NCBI RefSeq assembly: GCF_013378075.1
Contig: NZ_CP051131.1
Span: forward strand, 2,926,501 to 2,990,500
Source of the DNA: Parasphingopyxis algicola
Lineage (GTDB): Bacteria > Pseudomonadota > Alphaproteobacteria > Sphingomonadales > Sphingomonadaceae
Reading direction: 5' to 3'
DNA length: 64,000 bases
Shown here: positions 52,863-60,361 of the stretch, piece after piece
How positions within the stretch are numbered: the first letter of the stretch is position 1
Layout: every line of letters starts with the position of its first letter
Notes under the pieces: model-generated
Database searches by the model: none
What the model was told of the DNA's origin: nothing
The model's input: only the letters and a program-made list of their open reading frames with translations
Translations under genes and position numbers: made by a program

Positions 52863-54953
52863 CTAAACCCGCTCCGCCTGGCTGACGCAGTCGGCCGCGC
52901 GCAATGCTGCCAGGATGCGCATCAGATGGGCGCGGTCGTGCACTTCGATATCGACGCAGAAGCTGTGAAAGCTGCCGTCGCGGTTTTCGAGCTTCACGTT
53001 GAGGATATTGGCGCCGTGCGTGCCGAAAATCCCGGCCATCACGGCGAGCGAGCCGGGTTCGTTCTTGAGCACGACCCGCAATTGCGCGGTGCCGCCGTCC
53101 GATCCGTCGCCCCAGTTGACCGCCAGCCAGTCGGCATCGTTGCCATCGGCCAGCGTGTCGCAATCGATGGTGTGGATTTGGATATCCTCGCCCGTGCGCC
53201 GGATGCCGACGATCCGGTCGCCGGGAAGCGGGTGGCAGCATTCGGCGAGCTGGAAGGCGACGCCCGGCGTCAGCCCCTTGATCGAGATCGCCTGGCCCTT
53301 GGGCGGTACGGCGCTGTGCAGGTCGCCGGTTCCCATGCCCGGCATCAGCGCCTCCATCAGCGCGCGGTCGTCGATCTCCTTGCGCGCGATCTTCTCCATC
53401 AGCGCGTCTTCCTTGGCGAGTTTCAGCCGCTTCAGCGCCGCCTTGGTCGCGCTGCGGCCGATCGGTGCGGGCAGGCGGGCGACCACCTGGTCGAACAGCT
53501 TGCGGCCCAGCGAGATCGTTTCCTCTTTTTCCTTTTGCCGGACGAAACGGCGGATCGCCGCGCGCGCCTTGCCGGTGACGACGAAGCTCAGCCAGCCGGG
53601 ATCGGGATGCTGGTTGTCGGAGCGCAGGATGCGGACCTGGTCGCCATTTTCGAGCTGGGTGCGCAGCGGCACGACCCGGCCGTTGACCTTGGCGCCCACC
53701 GTCTGCTTGCCGAGATCGGTATGCACCTCGAAGGCGAAGTCGACGACCGTCGCGCCCTTGGGCAGCTGGATCAGTTCGCCGGCCGGGGTGAAGGCGAAGA
53801 TCCGGTCCTGGTACATCGCCATGCGGGTGTGTTCGAGCAGCTCTTCGGGGCTCTCGGTGGTTTCGAGAATCTCGATCAGGTCGCGCAGCCATCCGGCCTG
53901 GCCGTCGGGCCGGTCGCCCTGCTTGTAGCTCCAATGCGCGGCGAGGCCGTTCTCGGCCTGTTCGTGCATCGCCTGGCTGCGGATCTGGATCTCGATCCGG
54001 CGGTCCTCGCCATATTGGATCGAGGTGTGGATCGAGCGATAGCCGTTGCGCTTGGGGGTCGAGATGTAATCCTTGAAGCGCCCCGGGACCATGTGCCATT
54101 TTTCGTGCAGGATGCCGAGCGCCCGGTAACAGTCCGCCAGATCGGGCACGATCGCGCGGAACGCCATCACGTCGGTCAGCGTCTCGAACGACACGTGCCG
54201 TTCGGCCATCTTCCGCCAGATCGAATAGGGATGTTTTTCGCGGCCCGTCACCTCGGCGTCGACGCCGTGGCTGCCGAGGACGATCTTGAGCTCTTCGGCG
54301 ATGCGGTCGATCGTCGCCGCGCCTTCGCCCTCGCGCAGCCGGTTGAGCCGGGTCGAGATTGATTCATAAGCATCGGGCTCGAGATGCCGAAAGGAAAGCG
54401 TCTGCATCTCCTTCATGAACTCGTACATGCCGATCCGCTCGGCGAGCGGGGCGTAGATATCCATCGTTTCGCGCGCGATCCGGCGGCGCTTCTCGTCATT
54501 CTTGATGAAATGGAGCGTGCGCATATTGTGGAGGCGATCGGCGAGCTTGACGAGCAGGACGCGGATATCGCCCGACATGGCGAGCAGGAACTTGCGCAGA
54601 TTTTCGGCGGCGCGCTCGGTGTCGGACTGGGCCTCGATCGTCGAGAGCTTGGTGACGCCGTCGACGAGCCGCGCGACATTTTCCCCGAACAGATTTTCGA
54701 TCTCGTCCTGGGTGGCGACCGTATCCTCGATCGTGTCGTGAAGGATCGCGGTCGCGATCGTCTCGTCGTCGAGACGCAGATCGGTCAGGATGCCCGCCAC
54801 CTCGATCGGGTGGCTGAAATAGGGATCGCCCGAGGCGCGTTTTTGCGTGCCATGGGCGTTGACCGAAAAGACATAGGCGCGGTTGATCAGCGCCTCGTCG
54901 GCGCCGGGGTCGTAGCTCTTGACCCGTTCGATCAGTTCATATTGCCTCAGCAC
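52863..54953 (-). CDS. rsh: Bifunctional (p)ppGpp synthetase/hydrolase (RelA/SpoT homologue)
   Basis: A 696-residue Rsh. It starts at GTG 54953 with the conserved MLRQYELIERVKSYDPGAD. The hydrolase HD domain is complete (YVFSVNAHGTQKRASGDPYF then SHPIEVAGI, ILHDTIEDT). The RFKD motif (GRFKDYISTPKRNGYRSIHT) is the type found in bifunctional enzymes, and the synthetase site EIQIRSQAMHEQAENGLAAH is intact. TGS and ACT domains follow. It makes and degrades the starvation alarmone ppGpp. The 5' side is unusual: a 267-bp inverted-repeat element ends two bases before the start codon, replacing the native leader. The rpoZ partner is about 1.5 kb away instead of adjacent. Confidence 0.96.
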   Translation of the reverse strand: MLRQYELIERVKSYDPGADEALINRAYVFSVNAHGTQKRASGDPYFSHPIEVAGILTDLRLDDETIATAILHDTIEDTVATQDEIENLFGENVARLVDGVTKLSTIEAQSDTERAAENLRKFLLAMSGDIRVLLVKLADRLHNMRTLHFIKNDEKRRRIARETMDIYAPLAERIGMYEFMKEMQTLSFRHLEPDAYESISTRLNRLREGEGAATIDRIAEELKIVLGSHGVDAEVTGREKHPYSIWRKMAERHVSFETLTDVMAFRAIVPDLADCYRALGILHEKWHMVPGRFKDYISTPKRNGYRSIHTSIQYGEDRRIEIQIRSQAMHEQAENGLAAHWSYKQGDRPDGQAGWLRDLIEILETTESPEELLEHTRMAMYQDRIFAFTPAGELIQLPKGATVVDFAFEVHTDLGKQTVGAKVNGRVVPLRTQLENGDQVRILRSDNQHPDPGWLSFVVTGKARAAIRRFVRQKEKEETISLGRKLFDQVVARLPAPIGRSATKAALKRLKLAKEDALMEKIARKEIDDRALMEALMPGMGTGDLHSAVPPKGQAISIKGLTPGVAFQLAECCHPLPGDRIVGIRRTGEDIQIHTIDCDTLADGNDADWLAVNWGDGSDGGTAQLRVVLKNEPGSLAVMAGIFGTHGANILNVKLENRDGSFHSFCVDIEVHDRAHLMRILAALRAADCVSQAERV

Positions 54954-54955
54954 TC

Positions 54956-55222
54956 AGGGTCAGGCCCCGCTCGTCGCACGGCTTCTGCGCGAGTGAATTT
55001 GGCTGGTGACAAGAAAGGAAGGCGCAGGACATGCCTGCATATTCAAGCCTTTCTGACGCAGACAGCAGCCAAATTCGCCGCGCCCCCCCGGGGTTGGAAG
55101 AAGCGACCCAATCTGACGGCGCAATCCGGGCTTGAATATGCGAACATGTTCATCGCCCGCATTACTTGCATCTTGAGCCGCTCCTTTCAACAGAAGCCGT
55201 GCGACGAGCGGGGCCTGACCCT
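54956..55222. mobile_element. 267-bp element with 32-bp perfect terminal inverted repeats, abutting rsh
   Basis: Arms 54956-54987 (starting AGGGTCAGGCCCCGCTCGTC) and 55191-55222 are exact reverse complements. The interior holds two further inverted pairs: GAATTTGGCTG (54995-55005) with CAGCCAAATTC (55066-55076), and GCATATTCAAGCC (55037-55049) with GGCTTGAATATGC (55129-55141). No transposase is encoded and no clear target-site duplication is seen. It looks like a non-autonomous MITE or REP-type element. Confidence 0.75.
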
Positions 55223-55264
55223 AAACCAAGATGGCCGGGTGCCGGGATAATGCAACCATATATA

Positions 55265-55319
55265 AGAGTCAGGCCCCGGCAATCGCGCCGCGACGGTGCG
55301 ATTGCCAAGGCCTGATCCT
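55265..55319. repeat. REP-like hairpin sharing GTCAGGCCCC with the neighbouring element
   Basis: Outer AGAGTCAGGCC and GGCCTGATCCT (two mismatches) flank an exact stem GGCAATCGC (55278-55286) with GCGATTGCC (55298-55306). The outer motif matches the terminal inverted repeats of the 54956-55222 element, so it is a related, smaller unit. Confidence 0.7.
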
Positions 55320-55334
55320 GGTGGTTGGTCGGGC

Positions 55335-55643
55335 TTAGCCGGCGGCTTCGTTGCAGCGGGCCAGCTCTTCCTCGGTCATCGCTTCGCTGTCGATCGAGAA
55401 GGAGATGACGCTGCCGAGCTCGCGAACCAGCGAGTGGCAGACATTGGCCGGGCGGCTGCGGGCGCGGTCGGTGGCGCATTCGGCGCCGTCGCACACCCAG
55501 GGCGCACGGCGGATGACATGCACCCGTTCATCGGTCGCTTCGGCGAGCGTCGCGCGATAGACGGTGCCGGCCTGGGCGCCGGTCGCGGTGAACAGGAAGG
55601 CGACGGTGATCAGGGAGAGAACAAGGGAGAGAGTGCGTTGCAT
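55335..55643 (-). CDS. CC_3452-family small periplasmic protein
   Basis: A 102-residue exported protein. The signal peptide is MQRTLSLVLSLITVAFLFTA (cleavage near AQA). The mature part shows the family pattern TVYRATLAEATDERVHVIRR, APWVCDGAECATDRARSRPA, VCHSLVRELGSVISFSIDSE and ELARCNEAA, with four conserved cysteines likely in two disulphides. The family is named after a Caulobacter protein and is common in sphingomonads; its function is not known. It is preceded by a 23-residue micro-ORF and a hairpin and lies between rpoZ and rsh, which are normally neighbours. Confidence 0.75.
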   Translation of the reverse strand: MQRTLSLVLSLITVAFLFTATGAQAGTVYRATLAEATDERVHVIRRAPWVCDGAECATDRARSRPANVCHSLVRELGSVISFSIDSEAMTEEELARCNEAAG

Positions 55644-55675
55644 GGTGATAGTCTTTCCTAGGGATGGAGGGGAGA

Positions 55676-55691
55676 AAGACAGTGCTGTCTT
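55676..55691. terminator. Perfect palindromic hairpin between the micro-ORF and the CC_3452 gene
   Basis: AAGACAG-TG-CTGTCTT forms a 7-bp perfect hairpin immediately downstream of the 23-codon reading frame. On the minus strand it is followed by TCTCC rather than a T-run. It could be a weak attenuator or an mRNA processing site. Confidence 0.45.
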
Positions 55692-55763
55692 CTATACGGC
55701 CGTGACCGCGATCAGCACTGAGGTGGTTACGAACGAGAGCAGGGCACTGAGGAACTGTTGCAT
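55692..55763 (-). CDS. Predicted 23-residue membrane micropeptide
   Basis: ATG 55763 opens MQQFLSALLSFVTTSVLIAV and TAV, then TAG. An AAGGA ribosome binding site lies 8-9 bp upstream. The peptide is almost entirely one hydrophobic helix. It is the first reading frame on the transcript that continues, past a hairpin, into the CC_3452 gene. It could be a functional membrane micropeptide or a regulatory leader. The short length means coding is not proven. Confidence 0.5.
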   Translation of the reverse strand: MQQFLSALLSFVTTSVLIAVTAV

Positions 55764-55779
55764 GATTCGGGTCCTTCGC

Positions 55780-55827
55780 TTTAAGTTGCGAATCACTACC
55801 TAATCGATTCAGTTTTAAGTTGCAACT
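55780..55827. promoter_or_regulatory. Two direct TTTAAGTTGC repeats in the hxlR promoter region
   Basis: TTTAAGTTGC occurs at 55780-55789 and 55814-55823, starts 34 bp apart (about three helical turns). The second is extended to a palindrome AGTTGCAACT. The position between the divergent micro-ORF and HxlR gene suggests HxlR binding and autoregulation. Confidence 0.5.
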
Positions 55828-55887
55828 AAAAACTTTTTAGGGCATATATTTTACGAATCCACACTTTTGCAGTAGGCTGATTACGTA

Positions 55888-56367
55888 ATGGGCAAATTAA
55901 CCGAACCACTGGGCGATATTGGCGACGACGAATGCGGGCTTCCCTGCGCGCTGCAGGCGATGGGCGAGCGCTGGTCATTTATGATTCTGCGCGCGGCTTT
56001 CAACGGGCTCAAGCATTTCGAGGAAATGCAGTCCAATCTCGGCATCGCGCGCAACATCCTCGCCAACCGGCTGGGCCGACTCGTGGAGAGCGAGATTCTC
56101 GAGCGGCAGCCCTGTCCGGACGATCGCCGCAAGATCGAATACAAGCTGACCAAGAAGGGCGAATCGCTGCTGCCCGCGATGATCGCGCTGCGCCAATGGG
56201 GCGAGCAATGGGGCACGGGCGTGCCCTCCAACCCGGTCCTGTGCGACGAGCGCGACCGCCAGCCCGTCCAGCAGATTCGCGTCCATGCCCATGACGGCCG
56301 GCCGCTCGACTGGCACGATCTGCTCTGGGTCGATCAGAGCGAGGTGATCGCCCAGGCCGCCGAATAG
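55888..56367 (+). CDS. HxlR-type winged-helix transcriptional regulator
   Basis: A 159-residue regulator. The HxlR signature is clear: CGLPCALQAMGERWSFMILR at the start (conserved Cys), then FNGLKHFEEMQSNLGIARNI and LANRLGRLVESEILERQPCP in the wing-helix, YKLTKKGESLLP after it. The C-terminal extension (GVPSNPVLCDERDRQPVQQI) is of the longer type. HxlR proteins sense reactive carbonyls or small metabolites, often through the N-terminal cysteine. The divergent transcript starts with the micro-ORF/CC_3452 unit, so this is its likely target. Confidence 0.88.
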   Translation: MGKLTEPLGDIGDDECGLPCALQAMGERWSFMILRAAFNGLKHFEEMQSNLGIARNILANRLGRLVESEILERQPCPDDRRKIEYKLTKKGESLLPAMIALRQWGEQWGTGVPSNPVLCDERDRQPVQQIRVHAHDGRPLDWHDLLWVDQSEVIAQAAE

Positions 56368-56389
56368 TCAGCGCTCCATAACGGACAAA

Positions 56390-56423
56390 AAAAAGGGCCC
56401 GGTGCGATGCACGGGCCCTTTTT
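56390..56423. terminator. Bidirectional intrinsic terminator between hxlR and rpoZ
   Basis: A-run plus GGGCCCG (56390-56401) pairs with CGGGCCC plus T-run (56412-56423) around a 10-nt loop. With A-tract and T-tract on opposite sides it can end transcription from both convergent genes. Confidence 0.88.
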
Positions 56424-56445
56424 CGTTTCGTCCGGCAGTTTCGGC

Positions 56446-56790
56446 TTAGCCGTCGTAATCGGCCGCGACATTCGTGTTGCGCGGCGGCGCGGAGGCCGTC
56501 AGGCGCAGCGCCTCGGCGGACTGGGACAGCGAACCGACTTCGTCCGGCGCTTCCTCGTCGTCGATCTGGACCCGCTGCAGGCTCTGCACGAGACCCTCTT
56601 CGAGATGCTTCGGCTTGACCGTCTGTTCGGCGATCTCGCGCAGCGCCACGACTGGATTCTTGTCGCGGTCGCGATCGAGCGTCAGCTCGGCGCCGCCGGA
56701 AATCTGCCGCGCACGCTGTGCGGCGAGCAGGACGAGGTCAAAACGGTTGGGGACTTTGTCGACGCAATCTTCGACGGTGACGCGCGCCAT
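56446..56790 (-). CDS. rpoZ: RNA polymerase omega subunit
   Basis: A 114-residue omega protein starting at ATG 56790 ([20 protein letters not shown]), followed by [19 protein letters not shown] and [14 protein letters not shown]. The conserved MARVTVEDC start and [16 protein letters not shown] helix are diagnostic. Omega stabilises beta' and shapes the ppGpp binding site. The gene is usually immediately upstream of rsh in alphaproteobacteria. Here hxlR, the micro-ORF, a CC_3452 gene and a repeat element lie between. Confidence 0.95.
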   Translation of the reverse strand: MARVTVEDCVDKVPNRFDLVLLAAQRARQISGGAELTLDRDRDKNPVVALREIAEQTVKPKHLEEGLVQSLQRVQIDDEEAPDEVGSLSQSAEALRLTASAPPRNTNVAADYDG

Positions 56791-56904
56791 GGCATATTCC
56801 AATGTTCAGCAAAACGGGGAAGGCGGCGAAATAGGCGCGAAGGGCCGGATTGTCAAGAATTCCCCGGCTTGCCGGACCGGGGGATTGCGGCCTAGAGCGG
56901 GTCC

Positions 56905-58068
56905 ATGGCGGATATCGAAAGGCCCGACTATCGCTTGCCCGATATTGACGGGCACAGTTTCGCGTTGCTGCCCGAGGGGCCGGAGCGGCTCGAGGCACTG
57001 CTCGCGCTGATCGATAATGCGCAGCACAGCATCAAGCTGCTTTTCTACATCTTCCTCGAAGATCCGGTCGCGACCCGGGTGCGCGATGCGCTGGTCGCCG
57101 CGCAGCGGCGCGGCGTTGCGGTCGCCCTGCTGGTAGACGGTTTCGGCAGCGCCGGGGCCAGCGATGCATTCTTCGCGCCGCTGGCCGACAGCGATTGCCT
57201 GTTCTGCCGCTACGAACCCAAGCGCAGCCGCCGCTACCTGCTGCGCAACCACCAGAAAATGGCGATCGCCGACGAACGAAAGGCGCTGATCGGCGGTTTC
57301 AATGTCGAGCAGGACTATTTCGCGCCCTACGGCACCGAAGGCTGGCGCGATCTCGGCCTCGCGGTCGAGGGCCCGTCTGCCGCCCGTCTGGCCGCCTATT
57401 TCGACGAGATCGTCGCCTGGTCGGGCGATTCCCGGTCCGAGATGGAGGATCTGCGCGCGATCCTGTTGCGTCATCATCAGCAGGACGGCCATGTCCGGCT
57501 GCTGTTCGGCGGCCCGACGCGCGAACTGAGCCCCTGGGGACAGACGCTGCGCAACGATCTCAACGGCGCAACCGATATCGACATCATCGCCGCCTATTTC
57601 GCCCCCTATGCACCACTGCTCCGCCCGATCCGGAAAGCCGCGCGGCGCGGCCGGGCGCGGCTGATCACCGCGGCAAAGTCGGACAACAACGTCACCATCG
57701 CCGCCGCGCGCAACCGCTATCGCTATCTGCTGCCCGAAGTCGAAATCTACGAATATCAGCCGATGATGCTCCACACGAAGCTCTATGTGATCGACGATAT
57801 CGTCTATATCGGCTCCGCCAATTTCGACGTCCGCAGCCTTTATCTCAATCTCGAGGTCATGCTGCGCGTCCGCGATGCGGCGTTCGCCGATTCCGTCCGC
57901 AGCCTCGTCGACTGCGAAGTGGCCGACAGTGCCCGCATCACCGCGGAGGATTATGAGCGCAGCCAGACGCTATGGACGCGGTTCAGGGGCCGGCTGTCCT
58001 ATTTCCTGATGTCGGTGCTCGACTACAATGTGACCCGGCGTCTGAATTTCGGCCTCGACGGTCAGTAA
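56905..58068 (+). CDS. Cardiolipin-synthase-like phospholipase D family protein
   Basis: A 387-residue cytoplasmic-membrane-associated protein with two PLD domains. Motif one is RNHQKMAIADERKALIGGFN (HxKxxxxD). Motif two is LHTKLYVIDDIVYIGSANFD (HxKxxxxD). Upstream, SIKLLFYIFLEDPVATRVRD is typical of bacterial cardiolipin synthases. There is no N-terminal transmembrane hairpin, so this is the short ClsB/YbhO-type form. It joins phosphatidyl groups to make cardiolipin or a related lipid. It converges on a phospholipid methyltransferase-like gene (6-bp gap), suggesting a lipid theme. Confidence 0.87.
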   Translation: MADIERPDYRLPDIDGHSFALLPEGPERLEALLALIDNAQHSIKLLFYIFLEDPVATRVRDALVAAQRRGVAVALLVDGFGSAGASDAFFAPLADSDCLFCRYEPKRSRRYLLRNHQKMAIADERKALIGGFNVEQDYFAPYGTEGWRDLGLAVEGPSAARLAAYFDEIVAWSGDSRSEMEDLRAILLRHHQQDGHVRLLFGGPTRELSPWGQTLRNDLNGATDIDIIAAYFAPYAPLLRPIRKAARRGRARLITAAKSDNNVTIAAARNRYRYLLPEVEIYEYQPMMLHTKLYVIDDIVYIGSANFDVRSLYLNLEVMLRVRDAAFADSVRSLVDCEVADSARITAEDYERSQTLWTRFRGRLSYFLMSVLDYNVTRRLNFGLDGQ

Positions 58069-58074
58069 AACCGC

Positions 58075-58692
58075 CTAGGCTTCATTCTTCCAGCCCCAGA
58101 AAAGGACGGCGGGCGGGATGTTCCACCATTCGCGATCCTTGTCGATCCGGTCGAAATTGGGCGCGATATAGTCGCGGCATTTGGGCGAGAACTGATAGAC
58201 GAGGAACGCGCCGCCCGGACGGATCACGCGGCCCGTCGCCCTGCCGATCTCCTCGCCGACGCCGTCGGGCAGGGTGGAGAAGGGCAGTCCCGACACCACA
58301 TAATCGGCTTTTTCGAAGCCCTTCTCGGCGACGATCGATTCGACATCGGCCGCCGAGCCGTGGACGACGTGGAAGCGCGGATCGCGAATGTCGCGTTCCA
58401 GATAGTCGACGAAATCGGGATTGGTATCGATTGCGATCAGGGTCGCATCGGGCCTCAGCCGGTCGAGGATCGGGCGGCAGAAGGTGCCCACGCCCGGGCC
58501 ATATTCGACGAACAGCTTGGTGTTGTCCCAGTCGACCGGCGCCAGCATCTTGTCGATCAGCCGCTTCGACGACGGGATGACCGAGCCGACCATGACCGGA
58601 TGTTTGAGGAAACCCTTGAAGAACAGGGCGAGCGGCCCCGGGCCGCCCGATGCGGTCTTGCGCTTTGCGGCACTGGAAAGGGTTTCGGTCAT
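58075..58692 (-). CDS. pmtA: PmtA-type phospholipid N-methyltransferase
   Basis: A 205-residue class I SAM methyltransferase. ATG 58692 is chosen although no strong ribosome binding site is seen; 58719 is the alternative. The PmtA signature VMVGSVIPSSKRLIDKML precedes the SAM motif FVEYGPGVGTFCRPILD, then IAIDTNPDFVDYLERD, VVHGSAADVESI, VVSGLPFSTLPDGVGEEI and GGAFLVYQFSPKC. PmtA enzymes methylate phosphatidylethanolamine towards phosphatidylcholine. Size and motifs fit well, but related methyltransferases of this form have untested substrates. Neighbouring cardiolipin synthase supports a lipid role. Confidence 0.75.
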   Translation of the reverse strand: MTETLSSAAKRKTASGGPGPLALFFKGFLKHPVMVGSVIPSSKRLIDKMLAPVDWDNTKLFVEYGPGVGTFCRPILDRLRPDATLIAIDTNPDFVDYLERDIRDPRFHVVHGSAADVESIVAEKGFEKADYVVSGLPFSTLPDGVGEEIGRATGRVIRPGGAFLVYQFSPKCRDYIAPNFDRIDKDREWWNIPPAVLFWGWKNEA

Positions 58693-58802
58693 TCGTTTCG
58701 CATATTCCGGGGCTGTCATGCGCACGCGTTCGCAAATGCCCGGGAAAATGGCAAGCGATTGCTGACTATCGCGGCAGAGCGGTTGCCGTTAAGGGAAACC
58801 CG

Positions 58803-58859
58803 ATGCGCACCGAGCTTCCTTCCGATTTCATGCTGCCGTCGCGGCGCCGGCCGGCCTGA
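58803..58859 (+). CDS. Possible 18-residue leader ORF coupled to the MFS gene
   Basis: ATG 58803 with AAGGGAA upstream encodes MRTELPSDFMLPSRRRPA. Its TGA (58857-58859) overlaps the ATG of the MFS gene by one base. The good ribosome binding site here and the lack of one directly before the MFS start suggest translational coupling. It could also be chance. Confidence 0.4.
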   Translation: MRTELPSDFMLPSRRRPA

Positions 58860-60148
58860 TGGCCGGGGCGCCCGCGGTCCAGATTCGGCGCGACCGGTTC
58901 GCGGTTCTCTTCCTCGTCATGCTGACCGCGGCGGCCGGCAATACGGCGATGCAATCGGTCATGCCGACGATCGGTCGGGCGCTCGATATCCCCGATTTCT
59001 GGGTCTCGCTGGCCTATACCTGGTCGGCCCTGCTCTGGGTGCTGCTGGCGCCCTATTGGGCGCGCCAGTCGGACCGGCGCGGGCGCAAGCCGCTGATGCT
59101 GCTCGGCACGCTGGGCTTCATCGCATCGATGGCGATTTGCGGCGCGATCCTGTGGCTCGGCCTGATCGGCTGGCTGCTTCCGGCGACGACCTTCATCATC
59201 TTCGCCCTGGCCCGCAGCCTGTATGGCGGTTTCGGTTCGGCCGCGCCGCCCGCGGTCCAGGCCTATGTCGCCGCGCGCACCGATCGCGAAAACCGCACCG
59301 CGGCGCTGTCGATCATCGCCTCCTCCTTCGGGCTCGGCACGATCATCGGTCCCGCGCTCGCGCCGGCCTTCGTCCTGCCCGTCACCGGCGGGCTGGCCGG
59401 GCCGCTCATCGTCTTCGCGCTGCTCGGCTGTCTCGTCTGGCTTGCGGTGGCCGTGCTCCTGCCCAACGATACACCGCAGCACGCGGCGCGCGGCACGATA
59501 TCGAGCGAGCCGTCCATCGGCGGTCTGTCGGGAACCTCGGCACCGTCCGGCGACGACGAAGAGGATGGCGGCGCGCCGGCCGGGCGGCTGCGCTGGCGCG
59601 ACCGGCGGACATTGCCCTGGCTCATCGTCGGCGTCGTCGGCGGGCATGGCCATGCGGCGATCCTCGGCGTGATCGGCTTCCTGATCATCGACCGGCTCGC
59701 CGTGCCGCTCGACGAGGCGCAGCAGGCGATCGGCATCGTGCTGATGGCGGGCGCCGGGGCGACCCTGCTCGCCCAATGGGGCCTGATTCCGCAAATGAAG
59801 GTACCGCCGAAGCGGCTCGTGATCTGGGGCTTCGTCCTCGGCGCCGCGGGATGCATGCTGACCGCATTCGTGACGACGCTGCACGCGATGACCCTGGGTT
59901 TCGCGATCACCTCGCTCGGCATGGGCCTGTTCCGGCCCGGCTTCACCAGCGGCGCGTCGCTTGCCGTCAGCCGCGCCGAACAGGGGCAGGTCGCCGGGAT
60001 GGTCGCGTCGGTGAACGGCATGGCCTTTATCGCCGCGCCGGCCGTCGGCGTGCTGATCTACGGTATCTCGATGCCGCTGCCTTTCCTGGTTTGCGCGGCG
60101 CTGTTCGGGCTGCTGACGGTCTGGTCGGCGATCAGGCTCGAGGATTAG
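58859..60148 (+). CDS. MFS transporter
   Basis: A 429-residue membrane protein with about 12 transmembrane segments. The first helix (FAVLFLVMLTAAAGNTAMQS) is followed by the MFS loop motif YWARQSDRRGRKPLMLLGTL. A charged, glycine-rich central loop (APSGDDEEDGGAPAGRLRWR) separates the halves. The second half has GAGATLLAQWGLIPQMKVPP and ITSLGMGLFRPGFTSGASLA. It resembles drug/metabolite exporters of the DHA1 type. No linked regulator identifies the substrate. Translation is probably coupled to the short upstream reading frame. Confidence 0.85.
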   Translation: MAGAPAVQIRRDRFAVLFLVMLTAAAGNTAMQSVMPTIGRALDIPDFWVSLAYTWSALLWVLLAPYWARQSDRRGRKPLMLLGTLGFIASMAICGAILWLGLIGWLLPATTFIIFALARSLYGGFGSAAPPAVQAYVAARTDRENRTAALSIIASSFGLGTIIGPALAPAFVLPVTGGLAGPLIVFALLGCLVWLAVAVLLPNDTPQHAARGTISSEPSIGGLSGTSAPSGDDEEDGGAPAGRLRWRDRRTLPWLIVGVVGGHGHAAILGVIGFLIIDRLAVPLDEAQQAIGIVLMAGAGATLLAQWGLIPQMKVPPKRLVIWGFVLGAAGCMLTAFVTTLHAMTLGFAITSLGMGLFRPGFTSGASLAVSRAEQGQVAGMVASVNGMAFIAAPAVGVLIYGISMPLPFLVCAALFGLLTVWSAIRLED

Positions 60149-60162
60149 CGGGGAGGTCTTTA

Positions 60163-60337
60163 TTTGTCAGACTCGACTTTCGGTCGAGCGCCGCACCGGG
60201 TTTAGTTTGTCAGAATTTCCCTCTCGGGAAATCGCCGCACCAGCCCACTCCCGATCTCCCACAGGGTACACTCAATGGGAGGCCGGGAGGGGGAGTGGGC
60301 CGGTGCGGCGCTCGACCGCAAGGTCGAGTCTGACAAA
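60163..60337. repeat. Long palindromic element, CCGCTCCCCCACCCGG family, composite copy
   Basis: Ends 60163-60199 (TTTGTCAGACTCGACTTTCG then GTCGAGCGCCGCACCGG) and 60300-60337 are near-perfect reverse complements, 37-38 bp. The interior includes a second start (TTTGTCAGAATTTCCCTCTC) and the GGGAGGCCGGGAGGGGG core. It is the largest relative of the elements at 35341 and 43627, lying between the MFS and Cdc48 genes. Confidence 0.85.
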
Positions 60338-60361
60338 AGGAATCTGACCAACAGACTCCCC

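Noticed and set aside
54956-55319. CRISPR array or tandem repeat array near rsh
   Set aside because: The repeats are inverted, not regularly spaced direct repeats with unique spacers; no cas genes are present.
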